Source: Parabacteroides faecalis (GTDB lineage Bacteria; Bacteroidota; Bacteroidia; Bacteroidales; Tannerellaceae). From it: a DNA stretch of 64,000 bases. Where the stretch lies: the NCBI RefSeq assembly GCF_022809355.1, contig NZ_JAKZMM010000021.1:1-64000 (forward strand). Reading direction: 5' to 3'. A program made the translations under genes and the position numbers. The notes beneath the pieces were generated by a model that saw nothing but the letters and a program-made list of their open reading frames with translations, was not told the DNA's origin and searched no databases. Of the stretch, positions 28,077-37,284 are shown piece by piece (the first letter of the stretch is position 1; each line of letters starts with the position of its first letter).

Positions 28077-28326
28077 ACGGCTCTTTCATTTAAAAATGCG
28101 CAGAAATCTCAAATTCTTATCGTTCAACTCATACGGGAAATCAGCGAAGGCTCTTTCATTTAAAAATGCGCAGAAATCTCAAATGGCATGATTAATAGCC
28201 AGTTAGCAGTTATTTGTTCCTTCATCCGAAACAACACAGATATTGAAATCTGATGTTAGTAATAATATAACTATCACACAATCAAATATTTGAATAGTTA
28301 TATCACAGTTAAATGAAAGAGCCGTG
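28077..28326. mobile_element. MITE-like element, 250 bp, no gene
   Basis: Terminal inverted repeats of 17 bp (28077-28093 and 28309-28325) are perfect. A 10-bp direct repeat, TGTTCATGAC, flanks the element at 28067-28076 and 28327-28336, as expected of a target-site duplication. No reading frame of note lies inside. Within it a 36-bp sequence is present twice. The structure fits a non-autonomous transposable element; the donor transposase is not in this window. Confidence 0.75.
28079..28184. repeat. 36-bp direct repeat, two copies, 34-bp spacer
   Basis: Copies at 28079-28114 and 28149-28184 are identical over 36 bases and separated by 34 bases. The first copy begins inside the left terminal inverted repeat of the MITE-like element. 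The spacing resembles a CRISPR unit, but there are only two copies and no cas gene. Confidence 0.85.
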
Positions 28327-28424
28327 TGTTCATGACTTCGAATTAACAGATTTCTATTCCAGTTGTCTACTTCCTCTCTTACTGATGTATCATACATTGA
28401 AGTTACAGAAACTGTCCGACCACA

Positions 28425-29588
28425 TTAAGTATTACGAAGCAGTTTATAAAATCCCAAACTTTGAGATACAACAACACATGATGGTCGATGAGCGATTTTG
28501 GCAACTTCATTTTCTAATTGCTGTAATACACCCATCCGTTTATCAAAAGAAAGAGCCTTCCATTTATCATATTCCAATCCCTCCACTCGGAGCATTACAT
28601 CGGAAATCGCCTCTACTTGAGCATTGTCTGATGGAGCTTCCAAATAAAGTGGATCTATTTTATCCTTTATAGGTTCAAGCAACTCCGCTACAGCCCGATC
28701 CGAATCAATGGCCTTAGGAGGTTTTCTACCATTCAATTCATCAATTCGAGCTATTAGCAAATCCGTATTTCCTAATGGAAGAATCTCTCCAACATATTTA
28801 AGTTCAGGCATTGCAAATTTTCCACAAACATACCTGTTTGTTTCCATATAGTCTTTGACATTCTCCAACTTAGAGACGTCAATCAGATGGCTTTGAATCC
28901 AACGGTCATTCCAAGTAGCCATTCCTCCAGAATGTTGATGTTCTTTAAAAGAATGAACTTTTTCATCAATCAATTTCATCCTTCCAAAATTAATATCATG
29001 ATGCCACGTCAAACCTTCTATTTTATCTTTCTCAGCCATGATATCCGCAAATTGCCGATCACTCAAGTTCAAGGTATCCTTTAATGGAGGATCTTTCATC
29101 AATTCTTCTTTTAATCCGACAGTTGCATATTTCATTTGTATTCGGTCAGATCTGTTACCATATTCACTCCAAAACTCATCAGACATACAGTAATCTGGAA
29201 GAATGATCTCACGTTTCGCAGGAAACTCCGGGAATACTCCTCTAAACATCTCACCTGTAGAAGAAACAAACGTCTGCATCGAATATGTTACATCATTTAC
29301 GCTCTTCCCATCCCATGAATGTTGTTGTATCCTTATTGTACGTATATCAGGGAAATACTCTTGATACAGCAAAGTTTTAGCAATTCCAGTCGATTCGGAT
29401 ATTTCTCCAACCCTATTATCTATATCCCTTGATATAGCGATCTTATTCTCCAAATTCAATCGCTCCCATTCCAATGATTTCATATCTAATTCTTTCAGAT
29501 AAGAAATCTCTGGCTGCGTTAAAGAAGAACGCCCTAATCCTTCATTAGAGGCGTTTCCCTTTTCTATATTACAATTTGAGCTTTTCAT
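28425..29588 (-). CDS. WHH-type HNH/EndoVII superfamily nuclease, putative toxin or effector
   Basis: A 387-residue protein. The centre holds the WHH signature: Trp195-His196-His197 in GLTWHHDINFGRMKL, followed by HSFKEHQHSGG, as in the WHH/LHH nucleases of polymorphic toxins. Domains of this kind cut DNA or RNA with a metal ion. The regions before and after are not recognised, but each contains one copy of a motif of form W..L...K......(I/L).N.V..I (near residues 40-66 and 335-365). No signal peptide is seen. It is the last gene of a three-gene operon, three bases after the HerA-like gene. No separate immunity gene is visible next to it. Confidence 0.8.
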   Translation of the reverse strand: MKSSNCNIEKGNASNEGLGRSSLTQPEISYLKELDMKSLEWERLNLENKIAISRDIDNRVGEISESTGIAKTLLYQEYFPDIRTIRIQQHSWDGKSVNDVTYSMQTFVSSTGEMFRGVFPEFPAKREIILPDYCMSDEFWSEYGNRSDRIQMKYATVGLKEELMKDPPLKDTLNLSDRQFADIMAEKDKIEGLTWHHDINFGRMKLIDEKVHSFKEHQHSGGMATWNDRWIQSHLIDVSKLENVKDYMETNRYVCGKFAMPELKYVGEILPLGNTDLLIARIDELNGRKPPKAIDSDRAVAELLEPIKDKIDPLYLEAPSDNAQVEAISDVMLRVEGLEYDKWKALSFDKRMGVLQQLENEVAKIAHRPSCVVVSQSLGFYKLLRNT

Positions 29589-29591
29589 ATA

Positions 29592-32327
29592 TCACTTCAT
29601 CTTATGAACCTTCACCCAATACGTATCTGTCGCCAAAGAACTTGATACAATACACTGTCCGGTCATCAACTTAGCAATGACCTTCCGTTGTTCTTCATTC
29701 AAGCCCATAGACTCAGATATTGCTTTACAATCATCCTCCGCTACCAATCGATGCGTAATCTTTAGATTCGTATTTTTGATCGCATCAGGAATAAGCCTTG
29801 TAGACACTTGATCTACCAAGAACATACCCTCACCGTATGCACGAATCTCTGACAGCATATTGCTAAATATCATAGCTGATTTATATTGAGGCAATTCTTG
29901 ATTGTCACATTTGGCCATAACCCGATGAGCTTCTTCTATAACAGTAAGATGCCTGCAACTATTATCATTGAAATCAACCTGTCCGGTTTCGGCTAAAGCT
30001 GCACGATATTCATATAAGAACAGATGGATCAATGCCATAAAGAATGATTTATCCACATCATCACCCACGTATGATAAATTAATGATACATGGTTTCTCAA
30101 ACAACTCAACCCACGGTGTAGAATGCACCGTGTTTAGCATCTCCCCTTTCCATCCTCGTTTCAAGCTATCTATGCGTGTATTGAGGCACGCTTTCATATT
30201 CCGTTCAATCCGCTCTTCATACTGTCGGTTGGAAATCACTTTGTCCACACTTATACTCATACTATTTAATGTAGGAGGTAAAGTTTTTCCGAATTTAGGT
30301 TCTTCACCTAACCAGTCTGTCGATTTATTCTGATATACAGTATAGATCAAATCCTCCATCAAAACCGGAAGAATATCATACATAGGAAACGCTGCCGCAA
30401 AAGTAGATTTCAAACGATCAATATGTGTCAATACATTCGGTTCTTGTTCCTCATTCAACCAAACCAACTCAAATGGATTTAATTTCAATCTTTTAGGAAC
30501 AAATCCTGTTTTGTACCTCCTACAACCGGGAATGTAAATATCAATCGGATTTTCCGGATGTTCCTCATTGTATTTTAATGCCCAATCTACATATTCCGTC
30601 TTTGCTGGTTCAATTACCAGAAAAGGGATTTCACCTTTTATGCCATTCAGAATCGATTGTACCGTATTCGTTTTCCCACTTCCATTAATACCGGACAATA
30701 AAGTGTGACGGGAAAGAGAACTTACCGGAATATGGTAATCCATATTCGTAGGGGAACCTCCATAAAGCAATTTTCCAATTTCGACAGTTTTATCCTCTTT
30801 CTTTTCGGGCAAATTCAAACTAAACTCTGGAGAGCTGTCGATTACACTGATCCCTGGGACGGAACGCAATGGAAAATTGATCAAGTAAGAGAGTTCCTTG
30901 GTGGTTAGAACGGTTTTAAGTTCTTTGTAATGATCTCCTAAAGGATGATTAAATGGCTTGCTATTTGAAGAACTGTCTATACGAATAATCGGAGACTGAA
31001 AACGACCTATTGATTGATCCGCTTCAATCACATTACTGACATCCGTTATACGAATTGGCTCAAAGATAGATTCTTGTCCACTGAGAATAGAACGCAATTG
31101 CATAGCACTACCTTTTATATCCGATTCTTTACTCGCCAGCAAATAAGTACCAACTTTCCACATTCCTGTAGCCTTGCCTGTTTCTAACCGTTTGCTATGG
31201 TAAAAAAGATGTTCTGATACAGATTCTATGTGCTTATTCACAATATTCCGACTTAAACTCTGGGATTGACCTTCATTTGTAGATGTAGAATCTGATTCGG
31301 AATGATTGGTACCTGTAGTAGTAGATACAGATTTACTCGGTGTTAATGAACCTACAAGTGAGTTAGCAACTCCTATTCCTAACATAGAAACCGCTCCTGC
31401 CACCAATTGTCCCCCCACTTCTGTAGCACCTTCCAAAACAGACTGGGCAGCCGGAAAAAAAGAAGCAGCCAAAGCCAATCCTGTTTCCTGCATAGCTAAT
31501 TTTCCTAATTTGGAATAATCTCTTTTTGTAGTCGATACACCTTCTGATGTAGATGTTCCATCTGTTGTAGTATGAGAACGTGAACTTCCTTGCGAACGTC
31601 CCTCTGTTACATTAAATGATTTCATAGACTCCGCTTGGCTATTCATTTCCCTACATTGAAAAAGCATGGCATCTACTTCATTGGCTTCAATTTGATCTGC
31701 GACAACCAAATAGGCATAATTCTTACTTTGATTCATCCCCGCCATCAATTTATCTATGGTTGCCGGATAAATTGATTTGTATTGGCTTTCCATAGAAGGA
31801 ATTCCAGTCAAAGCATATACATATTCCAAGGTATCATCTCTTAGCTGTGATGAAAAGGATTGAAGTCCTTCATCCTCTAATTCACTTTTTACTATATGAC
31901 ATTGCAGACCCGGCCAAGTACCTTTCATGAACTCGGTTAAATATTTGGTTATGTTCCTTTTGATACTTGTCCCCATTGGGCGTACTCCCAAATACAACCG
32001 ACTCCGTTTGCCATTTTCCGTAATCAAAAAAAGCAATTGAGTTTCTTGAGGCATGAAACAAGAATAGAGAATTTTTTGCATGGCTGTAAAACAATCCTCC
32101 GAGATTTGATCCAAAGGCTTACCAACTTGAGTTATTTCAATCCAAGATACATCATTCTTACTAGTCAATCCCACCTCTTTCAATTCAAAATAAGGATTGA
32201 GATTCGTATCTGCAATTTTTTCCAAGTACTTACGCTCCATACAGAATGATAAAGACTGGGAAATAGAAGTGGCAGCTAAAACCTTAGCCGCACTTTCTGA
32301 AACTACCGGAATATGTATATTTTCCAT
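29592..32327 (-). CDS. HerA/FtsK-type ATPase with hydrophobic glycine-rich insert
   Basis: A 911-residue protein. The C-terminal half is a HerA-like (DUF87-type) motor: Walker A GINGSGKT with Lys552, then FLVIEPAKTEY and Walker B LTVIEEAHR near residue 797. A final VDQVSTRLIPDAIKN block is typical of the sensor/arginine-finger part. Residues about 279-327 are hydrophobic and Gly/Ala-rich and are flanked on both sides by Ser/Thr-rich linkers. This looks like a membrane-inserting or pore segment. The N-terminal 240 residues are unrecognised. One base separates it from the Hsp70-like gene. DNA or protein translocation is inferred. Confidence 0.8.
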   Translation of the reverse strand: MENIHIPVVSESAAKVLAATSISQSLSFCMERKYLEKIADTNLNPYFELKEVGLTSKNDVSWIEITQVGKPLDQISEDCFTAMQKILYSCFMPQETQLLFLITENGKRSRLYLGVRPMGTSIKRNITKYLTEFMKGTWPGLQCHIVKSELEDEGLQSFSSQLRDDTLEYVYALTGIPSMESQYKSIYPATIDKLMAGMNQSKNYAYLVVADQIEANEVDAMLFQCREMNSQAESMKSFNVTEGRSQGSSRSHTTTDGTSTSEGVSTTKRDYSKLGKLAMQETGLALAASFFPAAQSVLEGATEVGGQLVAGAVSMLGIGVANSLVGSLTPSKSVSTTTGTNHSESDSTSTNEGQSQSLSRNIVNKHIESVSEHLFYHSKRLETGKATGMWKVGTYLLASKESDIKGSAMQLRSILSGQESIFEPIRITDVSNVIEADQSIGRFQSPIIRIDSSSNSKPFNHPLGDHYKELKTVLTTKELSYLINFPLRSVPGISVIDSSPEFSLNLPEKKEDKTVEIGKLLYGGSPTNMDYHIPVSSLSRHTLLSGINGSGKTNTVQSILNGIKGEIPFLVIEPAKTEYVDWALKYNEEHPENPIDIYIPGCRRYKTGFVPKRLKLNPFELVWLNEEQEPNVLTHIDRLKSTFAAAFPMYDILPVLMEDLIYTVYQNKSTDWLGEEPKFGKTLPPTLNSMSISVDKVISNRQYEERIERNMKACLNTRIDSLKRGWKGEMLNTVHSTPWVELFEKPCIINLSYVGDDVDKSFFMALIHLFLYEYRAALAETGQVDFNDNSCRHLTVIEEAHRVMAKCDNQELPQYKSAMIFSNMLSEIRAYGEGMFLVDQVSTRLIPDAIKNTNLKITHRLVAEDDCKAISESMGLNEEQRKVIAKLMTGQCIVSSSLATDTYWVKVHKMK

Positions 32328-32328
32328 T

Positions 32329-33957
32329 TTATTCTACCATTAAACGAGTTTGTTCTATGCACTCTTTCATATAAGACTCAATTGTTGCTTTACTTTGAGA
32401 TTGAATTGTCCGTTGCAATGTATAATTACTACGAATAGATTGTTCTACAGCCTTTTGTATTTTATTGCAAATATCTTCCCAGCTATTATTGAACTCATCA
32501 AAAACTTGTTGTCGCTGATCATGATCCAAATCTTTAGCCAATGCTTCTTGACGTTTCTGTTCTTCCGTTTTTTCTTCACCGAAGAACCAATTGGCCAAAA
32601 TTGCACCACCACCTATCAGCCAAGCTAAAGGACCACCTAATAACATAGCGATCGCACCACCAACAGCCGCACCTGCAATACCTGTAACAAGCCCATTTAC
32701 TATTCCTCCATCCGTAAAGTTAGAACTTAATTGTCGCATTTGCTCCGCAATCACACTCATATCTATATTCGGTAAAGAAGATATGGATACTTGAGCATTT
32801 CCCATACGAACCCCTTGGCGTGAATAATTGCTAACAATTTTATCCAATCGATCACGTATTTCTTTCGTTTGGTTTTCAAAAGCCTCCTTATAACATTCCA
32901 TAGCCCAATCCCCTACTTGATTAAGATCTTCACTTATATTTTCTTCAATATAAGCCTGCAAATCATTAATTGAGACATCTGTTTCATTATCCCTGAAATT
33001 TGTCACACAAGCTCCTACTGTTCCAATAATTTCCTCTGACAACTTATCACACAATGAATTCACAAATGGAGTATAGACATCAGACTCCGTGACAATATCA
33101 TTCAATAATTGTTTGGTATTACCTGCTCCACCCGATCGAAAATCGCTTCTTGCCACTTCAGCTACACCTCTTGAGATTGTCAAAGAGGGATCTTGATCTC
33201 TATATATCAAGTCCTGCGGAAGTCCCCAGCAATCTTCAATCAATGCTTGAATAAAACCCATCCGAGATGCACCACCCGTTAAAAATGCTGCTTTGATTGG
33301 ATACCCTCCAATATGATAATTTTTAAAATCAAACATCGCTTGACGGATTTCAGAGATATATCCTTTTTCCTCTAACATGTGATTCAACTCTCCTAGTTGA
33401 AAAACAAATTTCATTTTTGAATCTTCAAACTCCTCATCATCCACAATATCCTCAAAATTCACGGTCTTTTTATAACGAATATCCGGATCAAAATAGACAC
33501 CCTCTTTAGCACAACGAGTTTCATACAATAATTTAGCGACTAACTTTGGATACTGTGTTTCAAAAGCAATAATATCTTTATTTTTTTCACGAATTTCCGC
33601 ATACATTATTTTCTCAACTTGCGATGCTCCACAATCATAGCCATAGTCAACCGGAGCATTTCCGCCTTGTAAATATGTAAAATCTAAAGTACTCGATCCC
33701 ATATCAAACACAATAGCTCCTTGTGATATATATTGTGGCAGTCCAGAAGAGGTATCCAACTGAGCCTTTATAAAAGCAGCTCTAGATTCCGAAGTAATAC
33801 CAGCAATAGGTAAGCCTGCCTTAGCAGCCATTTGACCATACAGATTTTTTGCTTTTTCATCCCAACCAGATGGAGTTGCAATATAAAGCAAATGATTATC
33901 GTCACTAAATAAGGCTCCTGATTTTTCTCGGATAAGAGCATATACTTCATGCATCAA
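32329..33957 (-). pseudogene. Hsp70/actin-like ATPase, 5'-truncated by an IS4-family element
   Basis: The 542 remaining residues keep the later half of an Hsp70/actin fold: the phosphate-2 loop VFDMGSSTLDFTYLQGG near residue 87 and the adenosine motif AFLTGGASRMGF. The first part (phosphate-1 loop, GIDLGTTNS-like) is missing, because the frame runs into the end of an IS4-family element at about 33955. The possible starts, TTG 33957 or ATG 33954, lie at that junction. Near residues 417-460 there is a glycine-zipper-like hydrophobic stretch followed by a charged helical tail, so membrane contact is likely. The remaining open frame is intact. Confidence 0.8.
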
Positions 33958-35426
33958 TAGTTCGTTAAAAATTCACCAAGCCTAAGCGGCTCTGGTAGTA
34001 AATAAAATGAGTTCTTTGAAAAGTCTGTCAATAACTTGCATGTCTGGGTTAATCCCAAACACACAAATAAATCGTTCAAGCATATAAGCATTGTGTATGA
34101 AAGACTTGCAGGAGGATATGGAATAGGTTATTCCGAGCCTCTTACATGCCGCTTTGGCCAAGTTGACAGCCGCGAGCGACGCATTGAAGTGAAAATCCAA
34201 CTTTCTGAAGTCAATTGACTGGCAGTTGGTGATTCCCGCATGCTGCTTTCCATCTCTAAAGCAAAATTCCAGCTGAAACCTGGTCCTGTAATAATCCAGG
34301 ACTTCACGTCCATTCATGGAATCGTCTGTAGAGAAGTAAAGCTGCCACTTGTCTGTCCTCCGGTCCATCGGACACCAGACGACTAAGGAAACATACCTTT
34401 TGAGAGCCTTAGCATACACCCTCAATCCGTATAGCTTTCCCTTGTTCACCCCGTATTCCTTGCACCGGGTCAGATCCAGATTGGCAAAGTCAATCCTGCC
34501 GTCAAACCACTTGGGATGACCACGTTTCCCTGTTTTCCTTTCCAATGTCGGATAGTACAGGACTACGCCATTCCTAAAGCGGCTGATGACATGGAAATCG
34601 TTCTCGCCCATAGGCGTTATGAACGTTTCCTTGGAAAAGAATGCGTCTGCAACCACCGTTTTGGATAGGCTCTGTATCTTGTCTTTTTTACTGATAAGAT
34701 AACCGCTATACCAGTCAACCGGATTCTTGCCCATGTTATCCAGGGTCTTACAATCCGGTGTCTGAATGGAACCTAAAGTCATGCATTCACGGTTGTCGAT
34801 GTCAATAACACCGATGCCCATGATTTCCAATCCTAGCTTGTACTCTCCTGCACAACCTGACCAGAAGTAACCTATCCAAGGTGTCTTCTTGCCTGATTTG
34901 GGGATATAGGAAGGATCGATGGCGATGGCTTTTCTTTTACCCGTGAGATGCTTGCTGATGATAGAATTGTTAAACGCAAACCAGTCGAAAGTTTCATTCT
35001 CAAAAAGGTTACGGTATGTCTGTTCCGAAAAACAGCCATATCTGCCCAATTGGAGGAAGTTTATACGATCAGGTATGGCCATGAATAATTTCATGGTGTC
35101 CATGAACGCTTTTTCAAAAGGTTTGTGTATATTCGCAACTGATTGGAGAGCCGACAGGCACTCGGATTGGTATTGCATAAGGAGTGTTTCTTTAGTCATA
35201 ATTAGAGGAGTTTAATACTTTTAATTTACTGAAAAACAATAAATTATGCAATATCTTTTACCTTATATTATCAGCAGGTTGGCTCTCTTTTTTCAGCACA
35301 TTTCTTCATGCTTAACCATTCGTTTTTGACAACATTTCAATGACCTCTTTAATGTTTTCGAACCGACTTTTGCCGGTTCTATTGTTTAACTTTTAATTTT
35401 TCGGTAAAAATTTACCGAAGTATTGT
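33955..35426. mobile_element. IS4-family insertion sequence, copy 1
   Basis: About 1.47 kb. The ends were set by comparison with the second copy at 37285-38755. The right end (TACCGAAGTATTGT) is the partial inverse of the left end (CAATAGTTCGTTAAA). It carries one intact transposase gene. No matching direct repeat flanks it, unlike copy 2, so it may have arisen by recombination or be followed by a deletion. Confidence 0.8.
33982..35199 (-). CDS. IS4-family transposase
   Basis: A 405-residue DDE transposase with an intact frame. The acidic residues are in IAIDPSYIP (first D), VVADAFFSK (second D) and the YREK signature YYRTRFQLEFCFRDGK, which fits the Y-(2)-R-(3)-E-(6)-K pattern of the IS4 family exactly. 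The protein cuts and pastes its element using the inverted ends. Its near twin at 37313-38528 is broken. Confidence 0.93.
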   Translation of the reverse strand: MTKETLLMQYQSECLSALQSVANIHKPFEKAFMDTMKLFMAIPDRINFLQLGRYGCFSEQTYRNLFENETFDWFAFNNSIISKHLTGKRKAIAIDPSYIPKSGKKTPWIGYFWSGCAGEYKLGLEIMGIGVIDIDNRECMTLGSIQTPDCKTLDNMGKNPVDWYSGYLISKKDKIQSLSKTVVADAFFSKETFITPMGENDFHVISRFRNGVVLYYPTLERKTGKRGHPKWFDGRIDFANLDLTRCKEYGVNKGKLYGLRVYAKALKRYVSLVVWCPMDRRTDKWQLYFSTDDSMNGREVLDYYRTRFQLEFCFRDGKQHAGITNCQSIDFRKLDFHFNASLAAVNLAKAACKRLGITYSISSCKSFIHNAYMLERFICVFGINPDMQVIDRLFKELILFTTRAA

Positions 35427-35921
35427 CTAAAAGAAAAATAGGATGCATATTTACTCTTACAATAGATATCGGGAAAACCCTGCCCTTGGCGATCCGTATA
35501 AGTGGAATTAATACGCTCCAAACGAGGACATCGATCACGGTTTTGACTATGGGAACAATCATGAATAGGAATATAACGTTGATTTCCAGCTTTTATCTAT
35601 ACTAGTATTACTTTAGTGAACGTACTGCCTAGGTTCTGAAAGTAACAAAACGCTACCTGCGTGTCAAAGGTTTGAGTTGTTTTTTGTAGTTAATTATTTG
35701 TAATATCAATGTAAATATTCGTTATTTAACTCTTTTGGTTATAATATTTTTGTTATAATTGATTATAATTGCATTATTAATTGATTTAATATTAGAGTTG
35801 TTTTTGAATCTAGAAACGATGATAACGAATCAAATAGATATCTAATAGTGTATTGTTAATTATTACATATCAAAAAATCAAACATATTATCTAATAAAAA
35901 GTATTTATAAATTTGTATTTA
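35427..35921. other. Region between IS copy 1 and the AraC-like gene
   Basis: No complete gene is visible. On the minus strand about 35427-35600 is an open frame without a start codon, rich in Cys/His/Arg, ending at the IS junction; it could be a gene remnant. The rest is very AT-rich, with TAAATTTG at 35908-35915 close to the next start. Confidence 0.4.
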
Positions 35922-37070
35922 ATGAAGAATTTTATGAATTTAGAAATGTTTTATGCCGCCGCTTGCTTGGTTTATATAATATCAGGTCTTTTTTGTGGTT
36001 ATATACGTTGGACACATATGTGTCGCCCGTTCGATGAATGTGCTCACTGCTATTATCCGGCTCGCAAACAAATCACTTTTTTCTTTTCAGCTGTAGTCCT
36101 TCAATTCCCTTATTTGCTACAACCTTCTGATGAAGGTACATGGGTGTATATTCGCATATTTGGAGTACTCTATTACTCCTTGGGGTTTTCATTGGTACTA
36201 CGCAGATATTTTTATAAGCAACAAATACAACATTCAATTTTGAATGTCTCTGGAGCAATAGTAGTTACCGGTATTTTGTTTATCTCCCTCTCTTTGGTTT
36301 TGTTCGGCCATGGAGATATGTTGGTTCAATATAAGACACCTTTGTTATGGGTGACGGGAGGAATAGGAGTGTTGTTGACCTGTAATGTTTTGCATATGAT
36401 TAAGTGGCTAAAAAAGAGAATAAACTATTTTCATTATGATAATTATTCCAATGAAGAAGATTTCCCATTCAAATTTGCCAAGAAGATTTTATTTTTTCCT
36501 ATCATTTGGATTGCCATGATGTTTGTTGTCTTTTTTACGGCAAATGGCTGGGCAAAGTTTATAATAGATATCCTTTGCGCCTTATGGATGGTCGTCTTTT
36601 TGTCATTGATTCTTCATCCACAATTAAAGGAGGATACAAGCAATCAAGATGAGACATTGCCGAATCCAGAAGAAAATAGTGTTAATACGGATCATGCGCA
36701 AGAAACTATGATGAGAGAAGAGATCGGTGAAAATGATTGGATCCTATGTGATGCGGCAGTACGTGATAAAGTGTTGGAAGTTGTTCTGCAAAAATATAAA
36801 AATCCATATCTGCAGAAGTCGGGAATAATGAATGAGATTCCGAAAGGGATGAAACATGATGCCAATAAGTTTATCTCGGCGATAGGTTTCTATAATCTGA
36901 TAAACATGTTCAGGTTGCAATATGCCCGGCTTTATTTAGAGGCATACCCCGATGCAACACAAAATGCCGTAGCCGTCTCGTCGGGTTTTGTCAGTCGTTA
37001 TGCATTCTATCGAGCCAAGAAACAAGTGGATGTAATCATTCCTGATTTTGTACGAGAAGTAAGCATTTAA
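35922..37070 (+). CDS. Membrane-bound AraC-like transcriptional regulator
   Basis: About 382 residues. The N-terminal ~240 residues hold six or seven membrane segments with Cys-rich loops (CRPFDECAHCYYP). An acidic linker follows, then a C-terminal AraC-type region (FISAIGFYNLINMFRLQYA, then TQNAVAVSSGFVSRYAFYRAKK). Membrane-anchored AraC-like regulators are common in Bacteroidetes near surface-protein operons. The ATG at 35922 is chosen over a TTG at 35913; later ATGs (35934, 35943) are possible. It precedes the MACPF operon, from which an IS copy now separates it, so control of that operon is a reasonable guess. Confidence 0.72.
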   Translation: MKNFMNLEMFYAAACLVYIISGLFCGYIRWTHMCRPFDECAHCYYPARKQITFFFSAVVLQFPYLLQPSDEGTWVYIRIFGVLYYSLGFSLVLRRYFYKQQIQHSILNVSGAIVVTGILFISLSLVLFGHGDMLVQYKTPLLWVTGGIGVLLTCNVLHMIKWLKKRINYFHYDNYSNEEDFPFKFAKKILFFPIIWIAMMFVVFFTANGWAKFIIDILCALWMVVFLSLILHPQLKEDTSNQDETLPNPEENSVNTDHAQETMMREEIGENDWILCDAAVRDKVLEVVLQKYKNPYLQKSGIMNEIPKGMKHDANKFISAIGFYNLINMFRLQYARLYLEAYPDATQNAVAVSSGFVSRYAFYRAKKQVDVIIPDFVREVSI

Positions 37071-37089
37071 GGTTTAAAATCTATCATGA

Positions 37090-37132
37090 AAAAGTGTGCG
37101 GTTGGCGTAAAAATCGTTAACCGCACACTTTT
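37090..37132 (+). terminator. Terminator after the AraC-like gene
   Basis: A perfect 14-bp inverted repeat (37090-37103 with 37119-37132) ends in a T-run and lies 20 bases after the stop codon. Confidence 0.8.
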
Positions 37133-37284
37133 TTATGTGTTATCGTTCTTAACCGCACATAAGTCACATCAAAAAACAATGTTGCTTCGCTTATTCTTCT
37201 TTACTTTGCCTATCCGTTTTTTCATTATATGCTCAGTTCAAAAGGAGTTATTTAAATGTAAGAACTTTATAGCTGTTAATTATA

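Noticed and set aside
28079-28184. CRISPR array (36-bp repeat, 34-bp spacer)
   Set aside because: Only two copies, no cas genes in the window, and the repeat starts inside the terminal inverted repeat of a transposon-like element.
28313-28672. 119-residue plus-strand frame near the nuclease
   Set aside because: It mostly overlaps the coding region of the WHH nuclease in the opposite direction and starts within the MITE end.
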